A stretch of 54,171 bases of DNA, taken from Acidimicrobiaceae bacterium (GTDB lineage: Bacteria > Actinomycetota > Acidimicrobiia > Acidimicrobiales > Aldehydirespiratoraceae). Position numbers and translations under genes: made by a program. The notes below the pieces were generated by a model. The model was given only the letters and a program-made list of their open reading frames with translations. It was not told where the DNA came from and ran no database searches. The stretch covers positions 1-54,171 of the forward strand of contig JAERSO010000064.1 in assembly GCA_016845585.1 (NCBI GenBank), in the 5' to 3' direction. Below, in pieces: positions 18,097-28,075 of the stretch. How positions within the stretch are numbered: position 1 is the stretch's first letter; the number at the start of each line of letters is the position of its first letter.

Positions 18097-19788
18097 ATGG
18101 CCGACGAACAGGCCCCATCAACTCCCTCGGACCGCCAGGGCGGATCTGAGAAACCCAAGATCGGCGATTCCCGCCCCGCACCGAAAATCGGAGACAGTAG
18201 GCCCGCCCCATCGGGCGACGGTCAGAAACAGGGCGGTCAACAACAGGGCGGCCAGCAGGGCCAGAACGGCGACGGACAGCCCAAGAAGCGTCGCCGTCGG
18301 CGTGGTGGCCGTGGCCGAGGCCGTGGCGGCCAGGGCGGCGGCCAGAACCAGGGCGGCAACAACCGTGGCGGCCAGGGTCAGAACCGTGGTGGCCAGCAGG
18401 GCCAGGGCGGTCGAAAGCCGCCCACGCCGGTCGAAGCCATCACCAACGACGATGCCGTCGAGCTCGACGAGAAGACACTGAAGCATCGTCGAGGCCGCAC
18501 CCGCAAGGGAAAGGCGGTCGGCCGCTACCTGATGTGTGTGCACGTCGGCGAGCACGCCACACAGATCGCATCACTCGAGGGCCGCAAGCTGGTCGAGCAC
18601 CAGGTGTCACGTCCGGCGGACGACGTCAGCCAGATCCACGGCAACATCTACCTCGGTAGGGTCCAGAACGTGCTCCCCGGTATGGAGGCGGCATTCGTCG
18701 ACATCGCCACGCCGAAGAACGCGGTGCTCTATCGCGGCGACGTGCAGTACGACCCTGACGAGGTCGAGGGCAAGAAGGCCCAGCAGCCTCGGATCGAGGA
18801 CATCCTGAAGGCCAAGCAATCGATTCTCTGCCAGGTGACGAAGAACCCGATCGCCCACAAGGGCGCGCGGCTCACCCAGGAGGTCTCGCTGCCGGGGCGG
18901 TTCGTCGTCCTCGTTCCCAACAGCAGCACCTACGGGATCTCGAAGCGTCTGCCTGATGGCGAACGCAAGCGGCTTCGCAACATCCTCGACAAGGCGAAGC
19001 CGAAGCATCACGGCGTGATCGTGCGGACAGCAGCCGAGAACGTGACCGCTGAGGAGATCGAGCGTGACGTCGCCCGTCTGCTGGCGCAGTGGGACGAGAT
19101 CGAGAAGCTCGCCAAGAAGACCAAGGCTCCCGCGTTGCTGTACCGCGAGCCCGAGGCTGCGGTTCGCATCATCCGTGAGGAGTTCACCAAGGACTTCCGT
19201 GGCGTCATCATCGACGATCGTGAGCTCTATGAGGAGATCCGTTCCTATGTCGAATCGATCACGCCGGCGTTGGCCGAACGGGTCGAGTTCTATGACGAGG
19301 AAGCCGAGGGTCTCCCTCTGTTCGAGCGTCAGCACATCGATGAGCAACTCCGCAAGGCACTCGACCGCAAGGTCTGGCTGCCGTCGGGCGGTTCGCTGAT
19401 CATCGAGCACACCGAGGCGCTGACGGTGATCGATGTCAACACCGGCAAGAACGTCGGCAAGTCATCGCTCGAAGAGACCGTCTACCGCAACAATCTCGAA
19501 GCGGCAGAAGAAGTGGCTCACCAGCTCCGGCTGCGCGACATCGGCGGCATCATCGTGATTGACTTCGTCGACATGGAGATCAATCGAAACAAGGACGACG
19601 TCATCAAGACGTTCCGTTCGTCGCTGGCCCGTGACAAGACACGGACTCAGGTCTTCGACATCTCAGATCTCGGTCTCGTGGAAATGACCCGCAAGCGCAT
19701 CGGCGAAGGCCTCCTCGAGTCCGTCTCCGAGCCGTGCTCGCACTGCGAAGGCCGCGGCCACCGCATCATCGAGGGTCTCCTCGACTAG
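18097..19788 (+). CDS. rng: Ribonuclease E/G family endoribonuclease
   Basis: A 563-residue RNase E/G. Residues ~1-110 are a disordered Gly/Gln/Arg-rich extension (repeated GGQ, RRRRGGRGRG) likely to bind RNA. The S1-like domain follows (IYLGRVQNVLPGMEAAFVDIA), then the DNase I-like catalytic domain with Asp residues in VIDVNTG and VIDFVDM. The zinc-link is CSHCEGRGH near the end. It cleaves single-stranded AU-rich RNA in mRNA decay and rRNA maturation. There is no long C-terminal degradosome scaffold; the extension is N-terminal instead. A ribosome binding site (GGAAAG) precedes the ATG. Confidence 0.95.
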   Translation: MADEQAPSTPSDRQGGSEKPKIGDSRPAPKIGDSRPAPSGDGQKQGGQQQGGQQGQNGDGQPKKRRRRRGGRGRGRGGQGGGQNQGGNNRGGQGQNRGGQQGQGGRKPPTPVEAITNDDAVELDEKTLKHRRGRTRKGKAVGRYLMCVHVGEHATQIASLEGRKLVEHQVSRPADDVSQIHGNIYLGRVQNVLPGMEAAFVDIATPKNAVLYRGDVQYDPDEVEGKKAQQPRIEDILKAKQSILCQVTKNPIAHKGARLTQEVSLPGRFVVLVPNSSTYGISKRLPDGERKRLRNILDKAKPKHHGVIVRTAAENVTAEEIERDVARLLAQWDEIEKLAKKTKAPALLYREPEAAVRIIREEFTKDFRGVIIDDRELYEEIRSYVESITPALAERVEFYDEEAEGLPLFERQHIDEQLRKALDRKVWLPSGGSLIIEHTEALTVIDVNTGKNVGKSSLEETVYRNNLEAAEEVAHQLRLRDIGGIIVIDFVDMEINRNKDDVIKTFRSSLARDKTRTQVFDISDLGLVEMTRKRIGEGLLESVSEPCSHCEGRGHRIIEGLLD

Positions 19789-19790
19789 TT

Positions 19791-19817
19791 GGGACGCTGG
19801 GGTCAGACCCCCGTCCC
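19791..19817. repeat. GCTGGGGTC-type palindrome, copy 1 (rng 3' end)
   Basis: Stem GGGACG/CGTCCC plus inner GGGGTC/GACCCC around a single A, with CT unpaired on one side. A further partial copy (CTGGGGACGGGTCAGACC) follows directly. It lies 3 nt after the rng stop, in the convergent junction with the decayed minus-strand gene. The 10-mer CGCTGGGGTC is shared with copies at 39683 and 45055. Confidence 0.7.
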
Positions 19818-19829
19818 GCTGGGGACGGG

Positions 19830-20133
19830 TCAGACCGGTTCGGCGGGCTCGCGCCCGTCGAGTTCGGCTTCACTGCGCTTCAACTCGGTTTCCCACTCGG
19901 CGAGACGGCGTTCTTCGGCCGGGTCCGCACCGGCTGATTCCCCACGCTCGGCCCGGGCACGGTCGACCCAGTCGCGGTGGTCCTCCGGTCCGCGGGGCCG
20001 GGGCGCTCCACGCCATCTTCGATGGCAGGTTCCTGATGAGCATTTCGTCGGTCGCGATCACATCGAAGATCGCAAACACCCACACAATGAACAGGATCAT
20101 TCCGCCCGCCGAGGGCGCGAGTACGCGCAACAT
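19830..20133 (-). pseudogene. Decayed PLDc_N-type small membrane protein
   Basis: From an ATG at 20133 the frame encodes one membrane helix (AGGMILFIVWVFAIFDVIAT) and then the linker ATDEMLIRNLPSKMAW that in the phospholipase D N-terminal (PLDc_N) family precedes a second helix. That helix is missing. From ~20005 the sequence matches the usual polar tail only in another frame (RPRGPEDHRDWVDRARAE ... EPAEPV, stop at 19830-19832). The simplest reading is an out-of-frame deletion that removed helix two. It could also be an assembly error. The rest of 19789-20236 holds the palindrome and the rplU promoter. Confidence 0.6.
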
Positions 20134-20221
20134 GCGACTCAGTGTGGCACAGGTCGGCGGGGGAGGCGGATCCTGTCGAGAGTCTTGGGGTCGAGCCCGC
20201 GGGAAACCCGCATCGCGCCGC

Positions 20222-20227
20222 TAGCAT
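20222..20227 (+). promoter_or_regulatory. Candidate -10 element of rplU (leaderless)
   Basis: TAGCAT, 9 nt before the rplU ATG at 20237. A small hairpin GCGGG/CCCGC with loop AAA lies just upstream, in the -35 area. Confidence 0.4.
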
Positions 20228-20236
20228 TGTCCCCCT

Positions 20237-20545
20237 ATGTACGCAGTAGTGAAGACCGGCGGCAAGCAGTACCGCGTGGAAGAGGGCCAGACCCTCGAGG
20301 TCGAGCGTGTCGGCGAGCCCGGCAGCGAGATCTCTCTCCCCGCCATGCTGGTTGTCGATGGTGACACCGTGCTCGCCACCCCTGATCAGCTCGCCAAGGC
20401 AAGCGTGACCGCTCGGGTGATCGAGGAGACGAAGGGCCCGAAGATCAACGGGTTCGTCTACAAGAACAAGTCCAACAACCGCAAGCGGTGGGGCCATCGC
20501 CAGACCTTGGCCCGCATCGAGATCACCGACATCACGAAGGGCTGA
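20237..20545 (+). CDS. rplU: 50S ribosomal protein L21
   Basis: A 102-residue L21. It starts MYAVVKTGGKQYRVEEGQ and ends with GHRQTLARIEITDI, both diagnostic. It binds 23S rRNA and is a structural part of the large subunit. rpmA begins 6 nt after the stop, the near-universal rplU-rpmA pair. Confidence 0.98.
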   Translation: MYAVVKTGGKQYRVEEGQTLEVERVGEPGSEISLPAMLVVDGDTVLATPDQLAKASVTARVIEETKGPKINGFVYKNKSNNRKRWGHRQTLARIEITDITKG

Positions 20546-20551
20546 TTCTCC

Positions 20552-20803
20552 ATGTCGAAGACCAAGGGCGGCGGCTCAACTCGTAACGGCCGCGATTCGA
20601 ACGCACAGCGCCTCGGCGTGAAGGTGTACGACGGCGCGGCGATCAACGCCGGTGGCATCATCGTGCGTCAGCGTGGCACCAAGATCCATCCCGGTGAGAA
20701 CGTCATGAAGGGTGGCGACGACACCCTGTTCGCCACCTCTGACGGCACCGTGAAGTTCGGCTCCCGCAAGGGCCGCAAGCTGGTCGACGTTCTCCCCAAC
20801 TAG
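20552..20803 (+). CDS. rpmA: 50S ribosomal protein L27
   Basis: An 83-residue L27 beginning [20 protein letters not shown], with [14 protein letters not shown] in the centre. The N-terminal tail reaches the peptidyl transferase centre. There is no N-terminal extension of the Firmicutes type that needs cleavage. It is followed by a strong terminator, so rplU-rpmA form a two-gene unit. Confidence 0.98.
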   Translation: MSKTKGGGSTRNGRDSNAQRLGVKVYDGAAINAGGIIVRQRGTKIHPGENVMKGGDDTLFATSDGTVKFGSRKGRKLVDVLPN

Positions 20804-20843
20804 GAGGCGTTCGATCGCTCGACGATCGATACCAAGCGTGACC

Positions 20844-20869
20844 GAACACCCCGCCTCGGCGGGGTGTTC
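20844..20869. terminator. Intrinsic terminator between rpmA and dgt
   Basis: Stem GAACACCCCGC/GCGGGGTGTTC with loop CTCG, followed on the plus strand by GTCGTTTTC. It sits between the convergent rpmA and dgt genes and can serve both. Confidence 0.8.
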
Positions 20870-20876
20870 GTCGTTT

Positions 20877-22004
20877 TCATTCGACGTCGATGCCGCGCGG
20901 GAGCGCGTCATGGCTGAACCCCAACCACTCCTGCGCGGCGTGCATGGCGTAGCGGTCGGTCATGCCGGCGACCCACGCCACAGCCGCATGGCGGACGCCG
21001 GCGTCGCTGTCGTCGGTGATCAACCGGGGTGGCAGGCGGGTCGGGTCGGCGGTCAGGTGTTCGACCAGCGCCTGGAGAACGGCGACCACGCGCCGAGCCT
21101 GCTCACGAGACTCGGCGCGTAGGTAGATCTGCTGGTAGTTGAAGGACCGAAACGCCGCCAGTGCGGTGGCTCCCTCAGGGGTCATGCCGATTCGGCCGGT
21201 GCGTTCGGTGGCATCGAGCATCGAGGCGATGAACCCCGCGAGCTGGGTGCGGCGACTCGCACCGCAGAAGTCGAGGACCTCGTCGGGGAGCTCGTCGGTG
21301 CGGACCACTCCCGAGTTCGCTGCGTCCTCGAAGTCATGGCACACGTAGGCGATTCGATCGGCCCAGCTCACGACCTCGGCCTCCGGGGTGGAAGAGGCCG
21401 GTCGAGACCACGAGTGGTTTCGGATTCCATCGAGGGTTTCGGCGCAGAGGTTGAGCGGTCGGAGCGTGACGTCCGCGCCCCACACCGCGTGATCGAACCC
21501 GCCGTCGAGGTACGGCGACAGCGCATCCTCTGAGGAGTGGCCTCCGGGGCCGTGGCCGCAGTCGTGGCCGAGGGCGATGGCCTCGGTCAGCGGCACATTG
21601 AGCCCCAACGCCCGGCTGACGGAGCGGGCGACCTGGGCGACCTCGAGCGCATGCGTGAGACGCGTGCGTTGATGGTCGTCCGGGAACACGAAGACCTGCG
21701 TCTTCCCGGCGAGGCGGCGGAAGGCGGTGGCGTGGAGGATGCGGTCACGATCGCGTTCGAAGCACGTTCGGGTGCGGTCGGGGGCTTCCTCGACGTCTCG
21801 ATCACCGGCACCATGGCTTCGAGTGGCCCCGGCGCGCATGGATTCGTCTTCGATCTGCTCGCGGACCGCCCGTTCGAGCGCCGGCCCGGGCTCGACCGCG
21901 ACATGGGTGTCGGCGTGAGCGAGCTCGACCCCGTCGAGCTTGTGACCACGCATCGTGGTGCCCCACTCGACTTCGCGTTCGGTGAGGTCGTCGGTGGCGC
22001 GCAT
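20877..22004 (-). CDS. dgt: Deoxyguanosinetriphosphate triphosphohydrolase-like HD hydrolase
   Basis: A 375-residue HD-domain protein. Metal-binding motifs in order: RLTHALEVAQVAR (His), GHDCGHGPGGHSSE (His-Asp, the dNTPase consensus being HDxGHxPFGHxGE) and SWADRIAYVCHDFEDA (Asp). FRRLAGKTQVF before the first His is a dNTPase hallmark. It hydrolyses dNTPs to deoxynucleoside and triphosphate, which limits dNTP pools. Cys replaces the common Leu and Gly-Pro replaces Pro-Phe in the second motif, so it may be a divergent subclass. ATG at 22004 lies 7 nt from a TAGGAT hexamer. Confidence 0.9.
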   Translation of the reverse strand: MRATDDLTEREVEWGTTMRGHKLDGVELAHADTHVAVEPGPALERAVREQIEDESMRAGATRSHGAGDRDVEEAPDRTRTCFERDRDRILHATAFRRLAGKTQVFVFPDDHQRTRLTHALEVAQVARSVSRALGLNVPLTEAIALGHDCGHGPGGHSSEDALSPYLDGGFDHAVWGADVTLRPLNLCAETLDGIRNHSWSRPASSTPEAEVVSWADRIAYVCHDFEDAANSGVVRTDELPDEVLDFCGASRRTQLAGFIASMLDATERTGRIGMTPEGATALAAFRSFNYQQIYLRAESREQARRVVAVLQALVEHLTADPTRLPPRLITDDSDAGVRHAAVAWVAGMTDRYAMHAAQEWLGFSHDALPRGIDVE

Positions 22005-22011
22005 CGCAGCG

Positions 22012-22017
22012 ATCCTA
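22012..22017 (-). promoter_or_regulatory. Candidate -10 element of dgt (leaderless)
   Basis: TAGGAT on the minus strand, 7 nt before the dgt ATG. A TAACCT overlaps just upstream of it. Confidence 0.5.
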
Positions 22018-22129
22018 GGTTACCGCCGGCGTGGGGCGGATGACCCGGTCTTTCGGGGCATTCGGCCCCTCTTGTCAACGTGCCGGACCCAGAGCTTGTG
22101 GGACTCCGGACTCAACTACGGCCGGTGAG

Positions 22130-22201
22130 ATGCCGAAGAAGAAGAAGGTCGATCCTTGGTGGGACTTGAGGACTAGATGGTGGAACGTCAGCGTCGCCTG
22201 A
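22130..22201 (+). CDS. Possible 23-codon leader ORF ahead of tadE
   Basis: An ATG at 22130 opens a 23-residue frame starting MPKKKKVDPWWDLRTRWW that runs 25 nt into the tadE gene in another frame. A TACGGC hexamer ends 7 nt before it, matching the leaderless spacing seen elsewhere here, and its own sequence contains the tadE ribosome binding site (GAGGA). It may be a translated leader that couples to tadE, or chance. Evidence is only positional. Confidence 0.25.
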   Translation: MPKKKKVDPWWDLRTRWWNVSVA

Positions 22202-22767
22202 GGGGTGACAGAGGAGCAACGCTCGTCGAAGCGGCGATCGTCACGCCCGTTCTCCTGCTCTTCATTTTTGGTATTTTCGAGTTCGGTTTCGCGTTCCGGG
22301 ACTACCTGAGCGTGGCGAGTGCGACGCGAGATGGTGCCCGGGAGGCGAGCGTCGCCGGCAATACGTCAGACGCGGACTACCGCATGCTGCGGGCCATTCA
22401 GCGTGGCTCGGCGGCGCTGCCCGACGGTGCCATCGAACGAGTCGTCGTCTTCAGGGCAACTGCGCCCGGAGACCTGCCGGCGTCGGGCTGTATGGCCGGA
22501 ACCGCTGTGGCGAACGTCTGCAACGTCTATGAGTTGGCTGACTTCAACAAGACCGTCGACGAGTTCAAATGCGACACGGCCTTCAACCCTGAGCCCGATC
22601 CGGACCGGTTCTGGTGCCCGTTCGATCGAGAAGCCAGCATCGGGTCCGGCCTCGACTACGTCGGGGTCTGGATCCGCGTCACCCACGACTACGTCACCGG
22701 ACTCTTCGGTTCCTCGGTGACCTTCGAGGACGTCGTGGTGCTGAAGGTGGAGCCACAAGGACTATGA
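22177..22767 (+). CDS. TadE-family pseudopilin (first copy)
   Basis: A 196-residue protein with a class III-type prepilin segment: GDRG then ATLVEAAIVTPVLLLFIFGI (Glu at +5), followed by the TadE signature FEFGFAFRDYLSVASATRDGAREAS. The remaining ~140 residues are extracytoplasmic, with four cysteines that may pair. TadE proteins are minor pilins of the Tad (Flp) system, cut by the prepilin peptidase. The ribosome binding site GAGGA sits just before the ATG. It overlaps the second tadE by 4 nt. Confidence 0.9.
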   Translation: MVERQRRLRGDRGATLVEAAIVTPVLLLFIFGIFEFGFAFRDYLSVASATRDGAREASVAGNTSDADYRMLRAIQRGSAALPDGAIERVVVFRATAPGDLPASGCMAGTAVANVCNVYELADFNKTVDEFKCDTAFNPEPDPDRFWCPFDREASIGSGLDYVGVWIRVTHDYVTGLFGSSVTFEDVVVLKVEPQGL

Positions 22768-23417
22768 CCATTCCTCGTACTCTCAAGCGCTGCTTCACCC
22801 GCCGACGGCGGATCGAGGGCGAACGTGGTCTGGCGATGGTCGAGACGGCCATTGTCCTGCCGCTGCTGGCCCTCCTGATGGGCGGAATCGTCGAGTATGG
22901 AACGCTCTGGCGCGACAACCTGACCGTGACGACGAGCAGCCGTGCCGCCGCGCGCGTGGTCAGTAATCTGGGCGACGACCATCTCGCCGACTATGAGGCG
23001 ATTCTCTCGCTGGACGCCGCGCTCTCCACGATCGATGGTTTCACGATCGAGGGCGTCCTCATCTACAACGCCGCCGCCTCTGACGGCGAACCCGACAGCT
23101 CCTGTTTCGACGCAGGCGGCGACCCCCAGGGTTCTGCGGGCCTCTGCAACTACTTCTCCGCGTCGGAGGTGGCCGGCATGGCGGCGGTTGACTGCTCGGC
23201 GTCGTGCACCGAGTTCCCGAACAACGGAAACTGCGCCGGCGGCATGTCCGTGAACTTCTGTCCACAGTCTGCGCGCGAAACAGATCAATCTGCGGGCACG
23301 ACGAATGTGGGCGTATGGGTCCGGATCAAACGCAGCTACTTCACCGGGATATTCCCTGGTGATGGCGTGACGATCACTGATCGAACCGTGATGCAAATCG
23401 AGCCGGATGGACTCTGA
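22764..23417 (+). CDS. TadE-family pseudopilin (second copy)
   Basis: A 217-residue paralogue of the preceding gene: basic start, then GERG / LAMVETAIVLPLLALLMGGI with Glu at +5, then VEYGTLWRDNLTVTTSSRAAARV, the TadE pattern. The C-terminal domain has about eight cysteines (for example SSCFDAGG, DCSASC, NFCPQ), more than in the first copy, suggesting disulfide-rich folding outside the membrane. The ATG at 22764 overlaps the previous stop (ATGA). Both paralogues end with a similar segment (WVRIKRSYFTG against WIRVTHDYVTG). Confidence 0.88.
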   Translation: MTIPRTLKRCFTRRRRIEGERGLAMVETAIVLPLLALLMGGIVEYGTLWRDNLTVTTSSRAAARVVSNLGDDHLADYEAILSLDAALSTIDGFTIEGVLIYNAAASDGEPDSSCFDAGGDPQGSAGLCNYFSASEVAGMAAVDCSASCTEFPNNGNCAGGMSVNFCPQSARETDQSAGTTNVGVWVRIKRSYFTGIFPGDGVTITDRTVMQIEPDGL

Positions 23418-23418
23418 C

Positions 23419-24900
23419 ATGCGAAACCGATTCAGATCCCGCTTCCGTTCTGAACGGGGCTACGCGGTGATCCTCACCGCACTCCTCTTGATCCCGCTCA
23501 TGGGTTTCGCAGGCTTCGCCGTCGACGTGGGTGCGTGGTACTCGCGTGCCTCCGAGCTCCAGCGCGCCGCGGACTCAGCATCTCTCGCCGGTGTGGTCTG
23601 GCAGCCGGACTTCGCGACTGCCGAGTCGGCCGCGCGCGCCGCCGCGGCTCGCAACGGATTCACCCACGGGGTCGATGGCATCGAGGTGGCGGTCACCGAT
23701 ACCGGGGACAATCAGCTGCAGGTGATCATCACCGACACCAGCGTGGATCTCTATCTGGCTTCGCTCTTCGTGGAGAACGTGGCGATCGCCCGTTCAGCGT
23801 TGGCCGAATACAGCCAATCCGTGCCAATGGGATCACCCGCCAACATCATCGGGGCCGGTGAACAGACGGTCGCCGGCATGGGCTCGCCGTCCAACGCCTG
23901 GGCGGGAATGATGGGTCATTGCTCGAACTCCGCCTGGGGCGACCTGATCAGTCTCGCCACAACCGACTGGTCCGGCAGCAACTGCGGCTCGAGCCCGAAT
24001 CCGTATCACGACCCGACCGGCTACCAATGGGTTGTCGACGTTCCTTCCGGACACAGTGGTCAGGTTGCCGTCCAGGTGTTCGATGCCGGCTACTGCACGC
24101 GGAGCAATCCTCCTCCTGCCGGGCTTCCGCCAAGCGACAAGAAGGACGCCAACATCAGGTACACGATGTATGCGCCCGACAACACGCCGTTGACGTTTGA
24201 TGACAATCCCGTTTGGGGTGTCTGGGAACCTGCGGCCGGCGATGGATGCGACGTCTGGTCCTCTGACGCGGCGCTGGTGACGGACGGCACCACCGGCCAG
24301 TGGATGGTGCGGACCGAAATACTCGACCACGATGGGGATCAAGACTACGACGACTATTCAAGCGACAGGAATGGTCAGAACTACTTCGCACTCTGGGCGA
24401 CGTCGCTCACGTTCCCCGGCTACTGCGAGACCATCTCGAGCGCCACGTGCCCGGGCATCTACGCCAGGGAATGGATGCCCGTTCGAACGGCGTCGAACTC
24501 GAGTCCGGCCATCTTCTACCTGGCCGAAATCGGCATCGAGCATCAGACGAAGTCGTTGCAGGTGAGCCTGTGGGACCCCGGTGAGGGTATGGAATCGATG
24601 GAGATTCTCGATCCTGTCGGCAACGCGGTCGACTTCAGTTGGGAAGTCACGTACTCGGTCGGCACTGCCGGTGCCTCCGGAAACGCGGCACCGTGCACCT
24701 ATTCGAGCTATTGCCTCGACGTCACGGGTTCGGTGTTCGAGGGCGATCTCGTGGTACTCACGATCCCGCTGAGCGGCCTTAACTGGGGGTCCTTCACCGA
24801 TGACTGGTTCCAGGTTCGGTACAAATTGGGAAGCAGCTCGGTCGACTGGACCACATGGGGTGTCCAGGTCCTTGGTGACCCCGTCCGCCTGCTCGAATAG
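23419..24900 (+). CDS. TadG-like pilus assembly protein with long beta-rich C-terminus
   Basis: A 493-residue protein whose first ~120 residues match TadG: SERG / YAVILTALLLIPLMGFAGFAVDVGAWYSRASELQRAADSASLAG. The acidic residue at +5 is absent, as is normal for TadG. Residues ~130-493 are a large secreted region rich in Gly, Ser, Trp and Asp, with several Cys, resembling a beta-sandwich adhesive or polysaccharide-binding region; I cannot name it. ATG at 23419 is 1 nt after the previous stop; an in-frame ATG at 23407 is the alternative. The Tad motor and secretin genes are not in the window. Confidence 0.82.
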   Translation: MRNRFRSRFRSERGYAVILTALLLIPLMGFAGFAVDVGAWYSRASELQRAADSASLAGVVWQPDFATAESAARAAAARNGFTHGVDGIEVAVTDTGDNQLQVIITDTSVDLYLASLFVENVAIARSALAEYSQSVPMGSPANIIGAGEQTVAGMGSPSNAWAGMMGHCSNSAWGDLISLATTDWSGSNCGSSPNPYHDPTGYQWVVDVPSGHSGQVAVQVFDAGYCTRSNPPPAGLPPSDKKDANIRYTMYAPDNTPLTFDDNPVWGVWEPAAGDGCDVWSSDAALVTDGTTGQWMVRTEILDHDGDQDYDDYSSDRNGQNYFALWATSLTFPGYCETISSATCPGIYAREWMPVRTASNSSPAIFYLAEIGIEHQTKSLQVSLWDPGEGMESMEILDPVGNAVDFSWEVTYSVGTAGASGNAAPCTYSSYCLDVTGSVFEGDLVVLTIPLSGLNWGSFTDDWFQVRYKLGSSSVDWTTWGVQVLGDPVRLLE

Positions 24901-24925
24901 TCGTACATCTGGTCGGCCTGGGCCG

Positions 24926-27279
<2,354 letters not shown>

Positions 27280-27280
27280 G

Positions 27281-28039
27281 CTACTCGCCCTCGGTGATCG
27301 CCTCGGGCTCCGCGGCGGCGGCCAGACCGAGATCAGCCTTGATCCGGTCGAGTCGGGCGTGGGCCTCCACGCCGCGGGCGGCCTCTTCGATCTCGATCAT
27401 CCGTGCCTCGACATTGGTCTCGGTGAGTTCGGCCACGGCGGAGGCCTTCGCGTAGCGAGCCTCGATCTTCTCTCGCACTTCGTCGAACGTCGGCACATCG
27501 TCGCCGATGGACTCGCCGAGGGTCGACATGGCCGAGTTGACGGTCTCCTGCATCTTCGCCTGATCGAGCTTGCTGAGGAGGGCTTGACGCTCGCTGAGCC
27601 GCTTCTGGAGGATCATGGAGTTCTGCTTGACGGCACCCTTGGCCTGATCGGCGGCCTCGGTGGCCTGGAAGTGCATCGCCTTGAGGTTCTCGATTTCTTC
27701 TTCGAGGGAGATCAGCCGGTTGGCGAACTGCTCGGCGGCAGACGTGTACGACTCGACCTTGGCCGCATCGCCGGCCGTTTGGGCATCCTCGGCCATGAGC
27801 ACGGCCTGGCGGGCATTGGCATTCGTCTTCTCGAGCGTCTCGATCGCCTTGTTGATCCGCATCTCGGTCTGTTTCTGATTGGCGACCACGTTGGCCGCCT
27901 GCTCGCGCAGCCGTCGATGCTGGTCCTTCGCATCCGCGATCGCCTGCTCGAGCTGCACCTTCGGGTCGGCATTCTCCTCATGGCTGCTCGTGAGCTTCGC
28001 CACGAGATAGTTCCACCGCTTCTTCAGGTACTTGAGCAT
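27281..28039 (-). CDS. PspA/IM30 (Vipp1-like) membrane-stress protein
   Basis: A 252-residue, almost wholly helical protein. The N-terminus MLKYLKKRWNYLVAKL can form the amphipathic helix that PspA uses to bind membranes. Long heptad-rich coiled coils follow (residues ~30-220; ENLKAMHFQATEAADQAKGAVKQN is typical of PspA). Such proteins polymerise on damaged membranes and, in some bacteria, restrain a stress activator. Its stop is 1 nt from the proB stop (convergent). It is encoded downstream of murJ with a 36-nt gap and its own leaderless-type promoter. Confidence 0.87.
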   Translation of the reverse strand: MLKYLKKRWNYLVAKLTSSHEENADPKVQLEQAIADAKDQHRRLREQAANVVANQKQTEMRINKAIETLEKTNANARQAVLMAEDAQTAGDAAKVESYTSAAEQFANRLISLEEEIENLKAMHFQATEAADQAKGAVKQNSMILQKRLSERQALLSKLDQAKMQETVNSAMSTLGESIGDDVPTFDEVREKIEARYAKASAVAELTETNVEARMIEIEEAARGVEAHARLDRIKADLGLAAAAEPEAITEGE

Positions 28040-28045
28040 GTCTCG

Positions 28046-28051
28046 ATCGTA
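28046..28051 (-). promoter_or_regulatory. Candidate -10 element of pspA-like gene (leaderless)
   Basis: TACGAT on the minus strand, 6 nt before the ATG at 28039, in the 36-nt gap after murJ. Confidence 0.5.
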
Positions 28052-28075
28052 GACCGAACGGGGAACGGGGGCGGT

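Noticed and set aside
22130..22150. PKKKKV resembling a eukaryotic nuclear localisation signal
   Set aside because: Six basic-rich residues in a bacterial short ORF; no functional meaning is expected.
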